DNA from: an uncultured bacterium
Lineage (GTDB): Bacteria; Verrucomicrobiota; Kiritimatiellia; RFP12; UBA1067
Direction: 5' to 3'
Length of the DNA stretch: 64,000 bases
NCBI GenBank assembly: GCA_902801025.1
Contig: CADCGZ010000012.1
Location: forward strand, 1 to 64,000
A program made the translations under genes and the position numbers. Shown here piece after piece: positions 49,507-57,672 of the stretch (position 1 is its first letter; each line of letters begins with the position of its first letter). Under the pieces are notes generated by a model. It saw only the letters and a list, made by a program, of their open reading frames with translations, had not been told where the DNA came from and did no database searches.

Positions 49507-52083
49507 CTAATTTCCATAACTTATGATTGGGCGGATTTGGTATCCAGCGTATCTAGCAAAGGTCTTGGAAGTAATTGTCCAGTCGTATTCATAAAGTTGG
49601 TGCCCATCTGCATCTTCATGCCTATGAAACATCCCCCATGCGCCAGTAGAAGTCGCTATAGCAGAAGAAGTAGGAGTATCGGAACACCAACCAAAAAGCA
49701 ATTGCCCCCCGCCATTTCGCGTCCACCCAGATTTGAATGATGTCCCTGTACCAACACCTGCAAACGGAATGAAAATACTCTTCGATGCATAATCCCCCTT
49801 GCCAGTGATAAGCACTCCACTCACCCCGTTACGAACAGTACATTCGCAAGTTGTGTTAGCACGAAGTTCCGAAACATCACTACTAGTCGGCATTCTCCAC
49901 GGAGCGCCAAGGTATTTGGTCGCCGCATCATGGGCCGCAACTAGGCTACCATTGCCATCAACCCAACCAGAACTCTGCAATTGTGCAAGTGATTTGTTGT
50001 AATTGGGACAATTTGTGCTTGCGAACGAAAAGCCTGTCACGGAGCCATCAACCGCATTCCAACTATCTCCAACTCGTTTATATCCAACCGTGTCCCCCCA
50101 CCAGAAGAAGTATCCTGTTCCTTGCGGTGTTGTTGCACCAAGATTGTTCTTAGCCCAATACGGACCGCCTTCCCATAGCTGCACGCCTTGAGGATCCCAC
50201 ACCGCGTACAGGTTTTTCGTGCCAGAAGCCGCAAGGTTCTTCACGGTCTGTCCGTTTGTGTATTTCGCAGAGGTTGCATCGGCAGTGTCGGCCCATCCCT
50301 TGAAGGTAAAACCATTTCGCGTAAACGCATTTGCAGTGAGCGCCTTCGAGACGTCGTAGGTGAAACTCTCGACCGGCATCGTGCCGGAGCCGCCGTTGGC
50401 GTTGAACTTGACGGTGTAGGTGTTGGGCGTGTAGGTTGCCTCGTACGCCACGTCGCGCGACGGGATGGTGAGCGTTGTACTCGCTGATGTCGCGCTCGCA
50501 AGGAGACCCGTGTCGGCAGTTGTGCCAGTCCAGCTCGCGAAGGTGTAGCCCGTCTTGGCCGCCGCTGCGATCGTGACGGACTTACCCTGCACGAACGACC
50601 CGGATCCCGTGCCGCCCGTCACGTTCACCTGGAAGTTCTTCTCCGTCACCTTCGCGGTCACGGCGAAGGAGGAAAGCGTTACCTGCCCCAAGTCGGCGAA
50701 GGCGTCCCACACGAACCGCCGCGTGCCGGGCTGGACCTCCAGCGTGCGGTTGTTCTCACTGGGATTGCCGACGTAGAATGTCCGCGCATTGAGGTTCGTG
50801 TTGCCCTTCGTGTCCTTAACCTCGAACGAGACAGTGCTCAGTCCGCTCGCCGCAAAGGTGACGTCTATGTCGACGAGTCCGTTCCACGGATACCGCTGGC
50901 GCGCCGTGACCGAGGTGACCTCAAGGACGAGTTTCCACACCGCATAGAGATTCACCGTGCCGTCCGGCGTCGCCGTGAGGTTGCTGACGCTCTGCTTGTT
51001 GCTGTAGGTCGCCGTTGTCGCGCTCGCCGACGTTGCCCATCCCATGAACTTGTAGTTCACGCGCTGGAACGCGTTCGCCGTCAGCGCCTTGGCCACATCG
51101 TAGGTCATCGCGAGGTTCGCCATCGTGCCCGTTCCGCCGTTCTTGTTGAACTTGATGGTGTAGGCGTTCGCCTGCCACACCGCATAGAGATTGACCGTTC
51201 CGCCCGAGGTCGTCGTCAGGTTCTTGACGCTCTGCCCGTCGTCATACGCGGTGGTGGTAGCGGATGCACTCTTAGCCCAGCCGATGAATATGTAGCCCGT
51301 GCGCGTGAAGGTGTTGAGCGTAAGCGCCTTCGCCGTGCCGTACACAAAGCTCTCGTTCGCCATCGACCCCGTGCCGCCGTTCGCGTTGAACTTCACCGTG
51401 TAGGGCTGCCCGTCGTACGAAGTGCCGCCGCCAGATTCACCGCCGCCCGATCCGCCGCCCGAGGAGCTCGCGCGGTAGCCGGTGTTGTAGGAGCTCGTGA
51501 TGTTTCCGGACGACTTCACGGCAACAATCCAGTAGTAGTAGGTCGTGCCGGCCACTGCGGTCGTATCGGTATAGGAGGTTCCAGTGACCGTCGTGAGCTG
51601 GTTAGCGTACTCGAAGTTGGAAGTATTGCCGCGCACTACGCGATAGCTCGTCGCGCTAGTCTGCGCCGACCAAGTGATGATGACGCCGGCCGTCGACGTG
51701 CCGTCCGAGGCATTGATCGAAAACGACCCGCCGGACGATCCGCCGCCGCCGCTGCCGCTTGCCGCAGTGGCCATGCCGCTGATCGCATGAGCGCCAGAGC
51801 TGTCCCAAGCCTCGACCCAGTAGTAGCAGGTGTCGACTCCGGCCTGGCTGTCGGTATAGGATGTGCCTGTCGGGGTTCCCAGCGTTGATGCAGAACTAGA
51901 CGACGCGGTCCAGCTGCGCTTGACAACATAATAGGAAGCGCCGCTGACCGACGTCCACGCCAGGCTTACGGACGTCGATGAAGTCCGTGTACAGGACGTT
52001 ATGCTCGGAGCCGAAATGGCCAGGGCATTAAAGCCCACGAGCGCCAGACCCAACAGGATCAAACCGCGAATTTTGTTCATCAT
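49507..52083 (-). CDS. modular surface protein: Fn3-like domains, InlB repeats, C-terminal Fibrobacter-type paralogous domain
   Basis: An 858-residue exported protein (MMNKIRGLILLGLALVGFNALA). Order: Fn3-like domain (residues ~24-105), Gly/Ser linker (SGSGGGGSSGGS), second Fn3-like domain (~115-205), second Gly/Ser linker, two InlB-type repeats (YTVKFNANGGTGSMANESF.. and a second copy), a beta domain, a divergent InlB domain (~490-565), a third InlB repeat, then a C-terminal domain (GVQLWEGGPYWAKNNLGATT to IRPIISYGN) homologous to the N-terminal domain of the giant protein. The last domain is visibly more AT-rich than the rest of the gene, suggesting a domain swap. Likely secreted or surface-bound; ligand unknown. 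Confidence 0.85.
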   Translation of the reverse strand: MMNKIRGLILLGLALVGFNALAISAPSITSCTRTSSTSVSLAWTSVSGASYYVVKRSWTASSSSASTLGTPTGTSYTDSQAGVDTCYYWVEAWDSSGAHAISGMATAASGSGGGGSSGGSFSINASDGTSTAGVIITWSAQTSATSYRVVRGNTSNFEYANQLTTVTGTSYTDTTAVAGTTYYYWIVAVKSSGNITSSYNTGYRASSSGGGSGGGESGGGTSYDGQPYTVKFNANGGTGSMANESFVYGTAKALTLNTFTRTGYIFIGWAKSASATTTAYDDGQSVKNLTTTSGGTVNLYAVWQANAYTIKFNKNGGTGTMANLAMTYDVAKALTANAFQRVNYKFMGWATSASATTATYSNKQSVSNLTATPDGTVNLYAVWKLVLEVTSVTARQRYPWNGLVDIDVTFAASGLSTVSFEVKDTKGNTNLNARTFYVGNPSENNRTLEVQPGTRRFVWDAFADLGQVTLSSFAVTAKVTEKNFQVNVTGGTGSGSFVQGKSVTIAAAAKTGYTFASWTGTTADTGLLASATSASTTLTIPSRDVAYEATYTPNTYTVKFNANGGSGTMPVESFTYDVSKALTANAFTRNGFTFKGWADTADATSAKYTNGQTVKNLAASGTKNLYAVWDPQGVQLWEGGPYWAKNNLGATTPQGTGYFFWWGDTVGYKRVGDSWNAVDGSVTGFSFASTNCPNYNKSLAQLQSSGWVDGNGSLVAAHDAATKYLGAPWRMPTSSDVSELRANTTCECTVRNGVSGVLITGKGDYASKSIFIPFAGVGTGTSFKSGWTRNGGGQLLFGWCSDTPTSSAIATSTGAWGMFHRHEDADGHQLYEYDWTITSKTFARYAGYQIRPIISYGN

Positions 52084-52630
52084 CTCTTCATTCCCCCGCG
52101 CCTTTCCTTTACGAGGCCCGACACCCTCGGCGCAGAAAAGAAGAGTGGCGTGCCTTTAAATCCATGTCTTGTAGAGGCATCGCCAAACGCCCGTAGTTAA
52201 ACACGATTATAAGACACGCCACGTGATTGCACACGCGACGCATCTCACATACTCGGCTTAACTACTGAAAATTGGCGATTTTCTACAAAGCCAAATACGC
52301 AAGATTGCGTACGTCGGCGGATGTTGCCACCCGCCCTTGGCGGACTCCGCGTTTCGCGTGCCGCCGCTCCCGGGCCATCCTGCACCCGGGAGTATGGGAA
52401 AGATCAATGTCGTGCGGTTTCCCGCAAGACGGTGAAATTATACTACATCCGCCCTTCCGCCGTCAAATCGCAAAATTAAAAAATCAAAGCGCGGTTAAAT
52501 GAGATTATGGTGCGGACGAAATCACATATCCCCCGACGACCGAAGGGAGGAGCCGCGAAGCATATCCACCGACCGAAGGTCGCTGCCGAAGGCAGTCGCT
52601 AGAGTGGTGGCGCTATGCGGGGTGCGGATG
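52084..52630. other. noncoding upstream region with promoter-like site and stable hairpins
   Basis: No convincing gene. It contains TATAAT on the minus strand at 52206-52211 (candidate -10 for the surface-protein gene, poor -35), a stem GGCGTGCCT/AGGCATCGCC at ~52157-52195, and a perfect 8-bp stem CTCCCGGG/CCCGGGAG at ~52369-52394 within a GC-rich block. A 76-codon plus-strand ORF at 52272 spans these hairpins and has no ribosome-binding site or recognisable protein character. Confidence 0.45.
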
Positions 52631-52720
52631 TGTCGCGGCAAGGTTAAGCGAGCTGACGGAACGTCGGCGAGCGCAGATGCTGCGAAGAAAAACGCACCTT
52701 ATGGAAGGTGAGGCAAGGGA
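52631..52720. repeat. dispersed ~90-bp repeat, copy 2, with covarying hairpin
   Basis: Matches 14081-14173 over its whole length with scattered substitutions. The central hairpin at 52653-52667 is CTGACG-GAA-CGTCGG. Relative to copy 1, paired positions have changed together, so the stem is kept. It lies 200 nt before the long nested inverted repeat. Confidence 0.75.
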
Positions 52721-52924
52721 CGAGGGGGCGAGTGCCGAACTGAGCGACATGCAACGACGCGGTTCTTCGGATGCGCGGTGAGACACGTCGCAAGGCGAGG
52801 AGGTGTATTCACCGACGAAGCATTGCGGCGCGTATCGCCGCGAAGACGACGAGAGCGGCGGCGCAGGGAGCGTGAGAGAGGCCGAGACCCCGAGCACCGC
52901 GCCGAACTCCCGAGGGTGCCAAGC

Positions 52925-53106
52925 GCGGCCACGGTTCGGGTCGGTTAGCGGAACGGACCGAAGCAGGGGGAGGCGAGTTGCGCAGGACTCGACCCCGACG
53001 GCGTATATGTATACGCCGAGCGGGTCGAAGGACGCGCAAATCGCCCGCCCTGCACAGGGAGTACCGTTACCCGAACCGTGGCCGCACACCCGAACCGTGG
53101 CCGCAC
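52925..53106. ncRNA. long nested inverted repeat, candidate structured RNA
   Basis: A perfect 17-bp outer stem (GCGGCCACGGTTCGGGT at 52925-52941 with its complement at 53069-53085, and a tandem second copy of that 3' arm at 53088-53106). Inside it, in order: an asymmetric internal loop, GCAGGG/CCCTGC, GGCGAGTTGCGC/GCGCAAATCGCC (11 of 12), CGACCC/GGGTCG, and CGGCGTATA/TATACGCCG closed by a 2-nt turn. The result is one rod-like hairpin of ~180 nt. No known RNA family motif is recognised and the transcribed strand is unknown. Confidence 0.5.
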
Positions 53107-53176
53107 GTTGACAGGCAAACCAGCACAGCTAGCGAGCGCTAAACCGAAACACGCCCCGCCGCGGACGCGCCACCAC

Positions 53177-54349
53177 TTACAAACTCGCTATGCGCTTGGC
53201 GAGACGGGGGAGGCCGGGGTCGCGCGCACCAGCCGTCGCAAACGCGGCGTATTTGCCGCGGCGAGCCGCAATCCAGTCGAACGCCGCATCAAGATCTCCG
53301 ACGAGCTCGACGCGCGAGGGGTCAAGCTTAGCCGCAAGCGCGTCGGAGTTTATCGAGCGGTCGGTCGTGCCGCCCGCATCGTAGACGGGAAGCAAAAGCA
53401 GCTTGTCCTGCGGGCGAATCACCTCGGCAAACATGTCGGCGAGATCGTCCTTCATCTTGCGAAGTGGCGCGTAGCCGTGGGGACGCCAAACGACGCAAAG
53501 TCCGCCCGGATAACGCTCGGCAAGCGTCAGCCACATCGCGCGAAGCTTCTCGGGATTGTGCGCGTAGTCATCGTAGACACATTCGCCATACTTCTGCAAC
53601 CGGCGCTCGACGCCGCCAAAACTCTCCATCGCCTTCTCCGCCTCGGCGCGGTCACAGCCAAGCGCGACTGCCATGCGGACTGCGAGCGAGGCGTTCTGGC
53701 TGTTGAAGTCCTGCGGGCGGTAGGTTTCGCCGCGAGCGTCGACGACGGGACCTGGGCAGTCCTTCACGAAAGCGTCGAAGACTTCGTCCATCTCCTCCTT
53801 CGAGTAATGGTCGGCTGAAGCGTTCGTCACGATTGCGGCATAGGGGCTAAACGCGACGAGAGACTTGTCGCTTTCATCTACCTCTGCAACGGCATATTCT
53901 CCCTTCCCGAACCTGACAGCCCCCTGCCAGCCGGGGACGTTCGCGCCGTTGACGCACATCGGGTCGAGCCCACATGTCGAAAGCACGTGGCCGAGCATCG
54001 CGGTGACGGTTGACTTGCCGCAAGTGCCGACTACGGCGACGAGCTTGTAGCCGGAGAGCGCGCGGGCGAGGGCCTTAGCACGATGGGTCACAGGGATTCC
54101 AAATTCCTTGGCACGCGCAAGCCCGGAATTCGTGTCCTCAATCGCAGTAGAAACAATTACCTCGTCAGTGGACGCGTCGATTCCGCTGCCGTCGTCAGGG
54201 AAGCAGCGGATGCCAAGAGAGCCGAGAAATCTTATGTTCGGAGTGTCGAGATTGCGATCGGCGCCGGTCACTTCGTCGCCGAGACGGACAAGCGCCGTCG
54301 CGAGCGCACTCATGCCGACGCCGCCGATTCCGATAAGATGTCGCTTCAC
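53177..54349 (-). CDS. compact MurC-like Mur ligase
   Basis: A 390-residue protein with the MurC/Mpl layout: N-terminal HLIGIGGVGMSALA, P-loop GTCGKSTVTAMLGH, the ligase motif EVDESDKSLVAFSP with AIVTNASADHY, and the C-terminal YDDYAHNPEKLRAMW. MurC normally has ~460-490 residues; here much of the central domain after SADHY is missing (only ~35 residues before the NASLAV helix). The real start is GTG 54349, overlapping the upstream stop as GTGA; the ORF reading upstream is not protein-like. It could be MurC itself or a paralogue acting on another UDP-muramyl substrate. No other peptidoglycan genes are adjacent. Confidence 0.75.
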   Translation of the reverse strand: MKRHLIGIGGVGMSALATALVRLGDEVTGADRNLDTPNIRFLGSLGIRCFPDDGSGIDASTDEVIVSTAIEDTNSGLARAKEFGIPVTHRAKALARALSGYKLVAVVGTCGKSTVTAMLGHVLSTCGLDPMCVNGANVPGWQGAVRFGKGEYAVAEVDESDKSLVAFSPYAAIVTNASADHYSKEEMDEVFDAFVKDCPGPVVDARGETYRPQDFNSQNASLAVRMAVALGCDRAEAEKAMESFGGVERRLQKYGECVYDDYAHNPEKLRAMWLTLAERYPGGLCVVWRPHGYAPLRKMKDDLADMFAEVIRPQDKLLLLPVYDAGGTTDRSINSDALAAKLDPSRVELVGDLDAAFDWIAARRGKYAAFATAGARDPGLPRLAKRIASL

Positions 54350-54777
54350 TGCACCTGTATCGTGCGCTGCTCGTAGTGCCCGGGCTGCCAAGTCCTGAGA
54401 ACAGTGCCGTTCGGCTGAACCGTGTCGACATAGCGCCCCTCGACCCAGACGTTCTGTGTCTGGTAGACCGGCTGCTGAACGACGACGGGCGCTGGAGCCA
54501 CGACGACAGGCGCGGGCTGCACGACGACAGGCGCGGGCGTCACGACAGTCGGAGCTGGCGTCACGACCACCGGCGCGGGAGTCGACACTGCGCTTGCGAC
54601 AAGCCCGCCGAGAAGAGCGCCGCCGACAATGCCCGCGGCAATTGCGCCGCCGCTGCCGTGGTGGTGATGGTGGCTCGTGTGAACCGAGACGTGCGGTGGC
54701 CTGTAGGGGGCATGCCCCCTGGCGAAAAGCGTTGAAGCAGCAACAAGCGCCATCGCGAAAACAATGATCCTCTTCAT
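54346..54777 (-). CDS. exported His-cluster, glycine-zipper and Pro/Val-repeat protein
   Basis: A 143-residue protein: signal peptide (MKRIIVFAMALVAASTLFA), a His cluster (HTSHHHHHGSGG), a glycine-zipper-like hydrophobic stretch (AIAAGIVGGALLGGLVASAV), six P-A-P-V-V-V-type repeats, and a C-terminal segment with QPGHYEQRTIQVQ that recalls YXWXPGHY-type periplasmic proteins. It may bind metal and sit in the envelope; function unknown. It is coupled to the MurC-like gene by GTGA overlap, and has an AGGAGGAG site and an extended -10 upstream. Confidence 0.75.
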   Translation of the reverse strand: MKRIIVFAMALVAASTLFARGHAPYRPPHVSVHTSHHHHHGSGGAIAAGIVGGALLGGLVASAVSTPAPVVVTPAPTVVTPAPVVVQPAPVVVAPAPVVVQQPVYQTQNVWVEGRYVDTVQPNGTVLRTWQPGHYEQRTIQVQ

Positions 54778-54814
54778 GGTGGCATCTCCTCCTTAAAAGT
54801 TTACGTTCGTGTAA

Positions 54815-54823
54815 ATTATACCA
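54815..54823 (-). promoter_or_regulatory. extended -10 promoter of the His/Pro-rich protein and MurC-like gene
   Basis: The minus strand reads TGGTATAAT, followed by a ~32-nt leader with AGGAGGAG and the ATG at 54777. Confidence 0.6.
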
Positions 54824-54848
54824 TAATTCCGCCGTCGCTTGGCGGGAA

Positions 54849-56249
54849 TCACTCGAACTGGTATGTCTGGCCTGGCATCGGCGCGACGACATTGCGGATG
54901 CCATGCTCCTTGAGGATGTCGGCCATCGCCGCCACCTTCTCCGGCTCGCCGTGGACAGCGAACGCACTGCGCACGTTGTCCTTCACCTCGTTTATCCAGT
55001 CGATGAGACCGGCGCGGTCGGCATGCGCGGAGAGCGCGTTGATGATCTCGACGCGGGCTCTAAGCGGAACTTCTTCGCCAAAGACCTTGATCGTCTCGCG
55101 CCTCTCGACGATGCGGCGGCCGAGCGTGTTCTCCGCCTGGAAGCCGCAGATGAGGATGATGTTGTCCTCGTCCTGAACGCAGTGCTTCAAGTGGTGGAGA
55201 ACCCGCCCGCCTTCGCACATGCCTGACGCCGCGATGATGATCATGGGGCCGGGAGTGTCGTTGAGCGCCATCGACTCCTCGGGCGTGCCGACGAACACCA
55301 TGCCCGGGAACTCGAGCGGGTCCTTGCCCTCGGCAAGCATCCTCTTCGCCTCGTCGTTGTAGACTTCGCGGTGCTTCGCGTAGATGCGCGTCGCCTTCTG
55401 GGAAAGCGGCGAGTCGATGTAGACCTTCACCTCGCGCGGCACCTTGCCCTTCTCGCGCAGCTTGTTCAGGTAGTAGATGATCTGCTGCGTACGGCCGACC
55501 GAGAACGCGGGAATTAGCAGCTTCGCGTTATGTCGGTCGATGTACTTGAGATACTTCTCGAGCCGTAGCTCGACGTCGTCGGCCGACGGGTGGAACTTGT
55601 CGGCGTAGGTCGACTCGATGATGAGGATGTCCGCGCCGGCGGGATACTCGTAGTGGCGGAGTATCGGCTGGTTCGGCTGGCCGAGGTCTCCGGAGAAAAG
55701 CAGGCGGTGGTTGTGGCCGTGGTCGGAGCGGATGTCGAGCTGGACGAGGGCGGAGCCGAGGATGTGCCCAGCGTTGAAGAACTCGAGCGTTATTCCGCGG
55801 CATATCTCCCGCGGCTCGTGCATGTGCGTCGGGACGAAAAGCTGCATCAGCGCGTCGACGTCGCTCTCCTCGTAAAGCGGCTCGAAAAGCTTCTTGCCTT
55901 CCTTGCGGCGCTTCTTGTTGATGTATTCGAGGTCGCGCTTCTGGAGAAAGCACGAGTCTCTCAGCATCACGTCGCAGAGGTCGGTCGTGGACTGCCTTGC
56001 AAACACGCGTCCGCGGAAGCCCTGCCTTACGAGCTGCGGGAGGTTCCCACTGTGGTCGATGTGCGCATGCGAGAGAATGACATAGTCAATCTTCGCTGGG
56101 TCCACCGGAAGGTTGCGGTTCTTCTCGAACGCCTCCTTGCGATGTCCTTGGTACAGCCCGCAGTCGAGCAGTATCCGCTTGCCGTTGGCCTCTACGAGAT
56201 GCATGGAGCCGGTCGTCGTCTGCGCCGCTCCGTAGAAAGTTATTCTCAT
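54849..56249 (-). CDS. metallo-beta-lactamase/beta-CASP RNA-processing exonuclease
   Basis: A 466-residue protein of the beta-CASP nuclease family (Ysh1/CPSF73-like bacterial members). Motif 2 is LSHAHIDHSGN; further motifs are LFSGDLGQ, the beta-CASP STYADKFH, SAHADRAGLIDW and ASGMCEGGRVLHHLKH. Predicted two-zinc RNA endo/exonuclease. The ATG lies 6 nt after TGATATAAT, with no Shine-Dalgarno site, so the mRNA should be leaderless. It is monocistronic, with the next gene unit starting separately. Confidence 0.9.
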   Translation of the reverse strand: MRITFYGAAQTTTGSMHLVEANGKRILLDCGLYQGHRKEAFEKNRNLPVDPAKIDYVILSHAHIDHSGNLPQLVRQGFRGRVFARQSTTDLCDVMLRDSCFLQKRDLEYINKKRRKEGKKLFEPLYEESDVDALMQLFVPTHMHEPREICRGITLEFFNAGHILGSALVQLDIRSDHGHNHRLLFSGDLGQPNQPILRHYEYPAGADILIIESTYADKFHPSADDVELRLEKYLKYIDRHNAKLLIPAFSVGRTQQIIYYLNKLREKGKVPREVKVYIDSPLSQKATRIYAKHREVYNDEAKRMLAEGKDPLEFPGMVFVGTPEESMALNDTPGPMIIIAASGMCEGGRVLHHLKHCVQDEDNIILICGFQAENTLGRRIVERRETIKVFGEEVPLRARVEIINALSAHADRAGLIDWINEVKDNVRSAFAVHGEPEKVAAMADILKEHGIRNVVAPMPGQTYQFE

Positions 56250-56255
56250 GCCATG

Positions 56256-56264
56256 ATTATATCA
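56256..56264 (-). promoter_or_regulatory. extended -10 promoter, predicted leaderless start of the beta-CASP gene
   Basis: The minus strand reads TGATATAAT, six bases, then ATG at 56249; the predicted +1 is the start codon. Confidence 0.6.
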
Positions 56265-56348
56265 AAATTTACACCATGCGGCTATTGCAAAACGCAAATG
56301 CGGACATGACCCGCGGACGGCGAGAACCGATTTCGCAATAGATGCACG

Positions 56349-57626
56349 TCAAGCGCGAGAATCGACATCCGTGACGCGATCGCGGCGGAAGAACAAAAAC
56401 CGCGCAAGCAGGACGGCGACCGCACCGAGGGCGTAGGTGCCGCCGAAGATCGCGATGCCGTGCTGGTAGGAGAAGTGCTGTCCGACATAGCCAAGGACCG
56501 CCGTCGCGGGGCAGCCAATCAGGAACGCTCCGCAGAGGTACACTCCCATCGCGGCGGCGCGGTAGCGCGGCGCCACGACCTCGAAGAGGCCCGAGTAGAG
56601 CGAGCAGTCGAAGAGTCCGCCGCCGATGCCGAAGAGGAACATCATGAAGCAGCAAAGCGCGAAGTTCGGCATGTAGACCATCGCCGCCATCGCGGGGGCG
56701 GAGAGCGAGAGTCCGAAGATGAGCATGTTGATGCGGATCGCCGGGAAGCGGTGCACGAGCCGGTCGGAGAGGCGCGCGCCAGACGCGATGCCGATGAACG
56801 AGCCGACGTAGAACCAGAAGACCGCGTGGAACGCGGCAGAGCCGCCCTCGAGTCCGAAACCGCCCTCCGAGCCCGGGATGCGAAGGAAGAGCGGCATGAA
56901 GGTGCGGAAGCAGTTGGAGCCGAAGACCAGCATGCCGAACGCAAAGGTGAGGAGCAGCGCGGTTGGCTTGGAGACCATGGCGAAGCACGCCTCCTTGAAG
57001 CTCGCGCGCTCGAGCTCGCCCGCACGGTGGTTCTGGATGAGCGGCGGCGTGTCGCGCATGAAGATGCATAGGATGACCGTCCACACGACGCCAAGGGCGC
57101 CGAAGCCCCAGAACGCCCAGCGCCAGCCCTCCTGGGAATGCGCGCCGAGGAATCCGGCGAGAACGGACGAGACGATGATGCCGAAGTAGAGTCCGGTCTG
57201 GTAGATGGAAAGCGCGGTCGAACGCGTCTCGTGGTGATACTGTGCAATCAGCGAACTCGACGAAGCGGGAATCATGCACTGTCCGATGCCGTTCATGAGT
57301 CCGTACATGATGAGCATTCCGACGAAGCCGTCGACAAAGCCCGTTCCGAGGACGCTTGCGGAAAAGAGGAATGCGCCAACGACGACCACCCACTTGCGGC
57401 GGAGCATGTCGGCGGCAATGCCGGCGAGCGGAACGGCGAGTCCGTAGGCGAAAAGAAACGCGGTGCGGGTGAAGCCCCACTGAGCATCGCTCGTCCCCGG
57501 GAGAGACGCCTTGATGTCCGGCAGCGACGCGTTGAAAATCTGACGCGTCGCATGCATCAGAAAATAGGTGAAGGCCAGGAGCCCCAGCAAGAGCCACTTG
57601 TAGTTCTTCCCCTCCTGTTTCTCCAT
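56349..57626 (-). CDS. MFS transporter (OPA/sugar-phosphate- or organic-anion-type)
   Basis: A 425-residue transporter with twelve predicted helices in two halves. It has LLGLLAFTYFLMHATRQIFN at the start, the loop 2-3 motif GIAADMLRRK, and a central loop around HRAGELERASFKE. Overall spacing fits the phosphate/organic-anion branch of the MFS, but substrate is not determined. ATG 57626 follows GAGGAGG. It is the last gene of the kinase-GH31-oxidase-aldolase cluster, so it probably imports the substrate or exports a product. A 442-codon ORF in another frame over the same DNA is a shadow. Confidence 0.88.
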   Translation of the reverse strand: MEKQEGKNYKWLLLGLLAFTYFLMHATRQIFNASLPDIKASLPGTSDAQWGFTRTAFLFAYGLAVPLAGIAADMLRRKWVVVVGAFLFSASVLGTGFVDGFVGMLIMYGLMNGIGQCMIPASSSSLIAQYHHETRSTALSIYQTGLYFGIIVSSVLAGFLGAHSQEGWRWAFWGFGALGVVWTVILCIFMRDTPPLIQNHRAGELERASFKEACFAMVSKPTALLLTFAFGMLVFGSNCFRTFMPLFLRIPGSEGGFGLEGGSAAFHAVFWFYVGSFIGIASGARLSDRLVHRFPAIRINMLIFGLSLSAPAMAAMVYMPNFALCCFMMFLFGIGGGLFDCSLYSGLFEVVAPRYRAAAMGVYLCGAFLIGCPATAVLGYVGQHFSYQHGIAIFGGTYALGAVAVLLARFLFFRRDRVTDVDSRA

Positions 57627-57672
57627 GGCCTCTACCTCCTCTGTACCGGGATCCAGTCCGGCGCCGGCCGGG

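Noticed and set aside
52613-53089. 158-codon minus-strand ORF in the gene-free region
   Set aside because: It spans the dispersed repeat and most of the long nested inverted repeat, has no ribosome-binding site and no protein-like composition; the RNA/DNA structure explains the open frame better.
52925-53106. Integron attC site
   Set aside because: The imperfect palindrome is attC-like in shape and has GTTAGCG on one side, but no matching inverted R-box pair and no integron integrase or cassettes are present.
52500-53170. rRNA, RNase P RNA, tmRNA or SRP RNA gene
   Set aside because: None of the conserved core sequences I know for these RNAs (for example the RNase P GAGGAAAGTCC block or the SRP GGAAGCAGCC block) is present on either strand.
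54350-54967. N-terminal extension of the MurC-like ORF
   Set aside because: The extension overlaps the His/Pro-rich gene in another frame and is Arg/Cys-rich noise; the GTG with GTGA overlap is the natural start.
56269-57597. 442-codon minus-strand ORF overlapping the MFS gene
   Set aside because: A different frame of the same strand with Arg/His-rich composition; the MFS frame has twelve hydrophobic helices and a strong ribosome-binding site.
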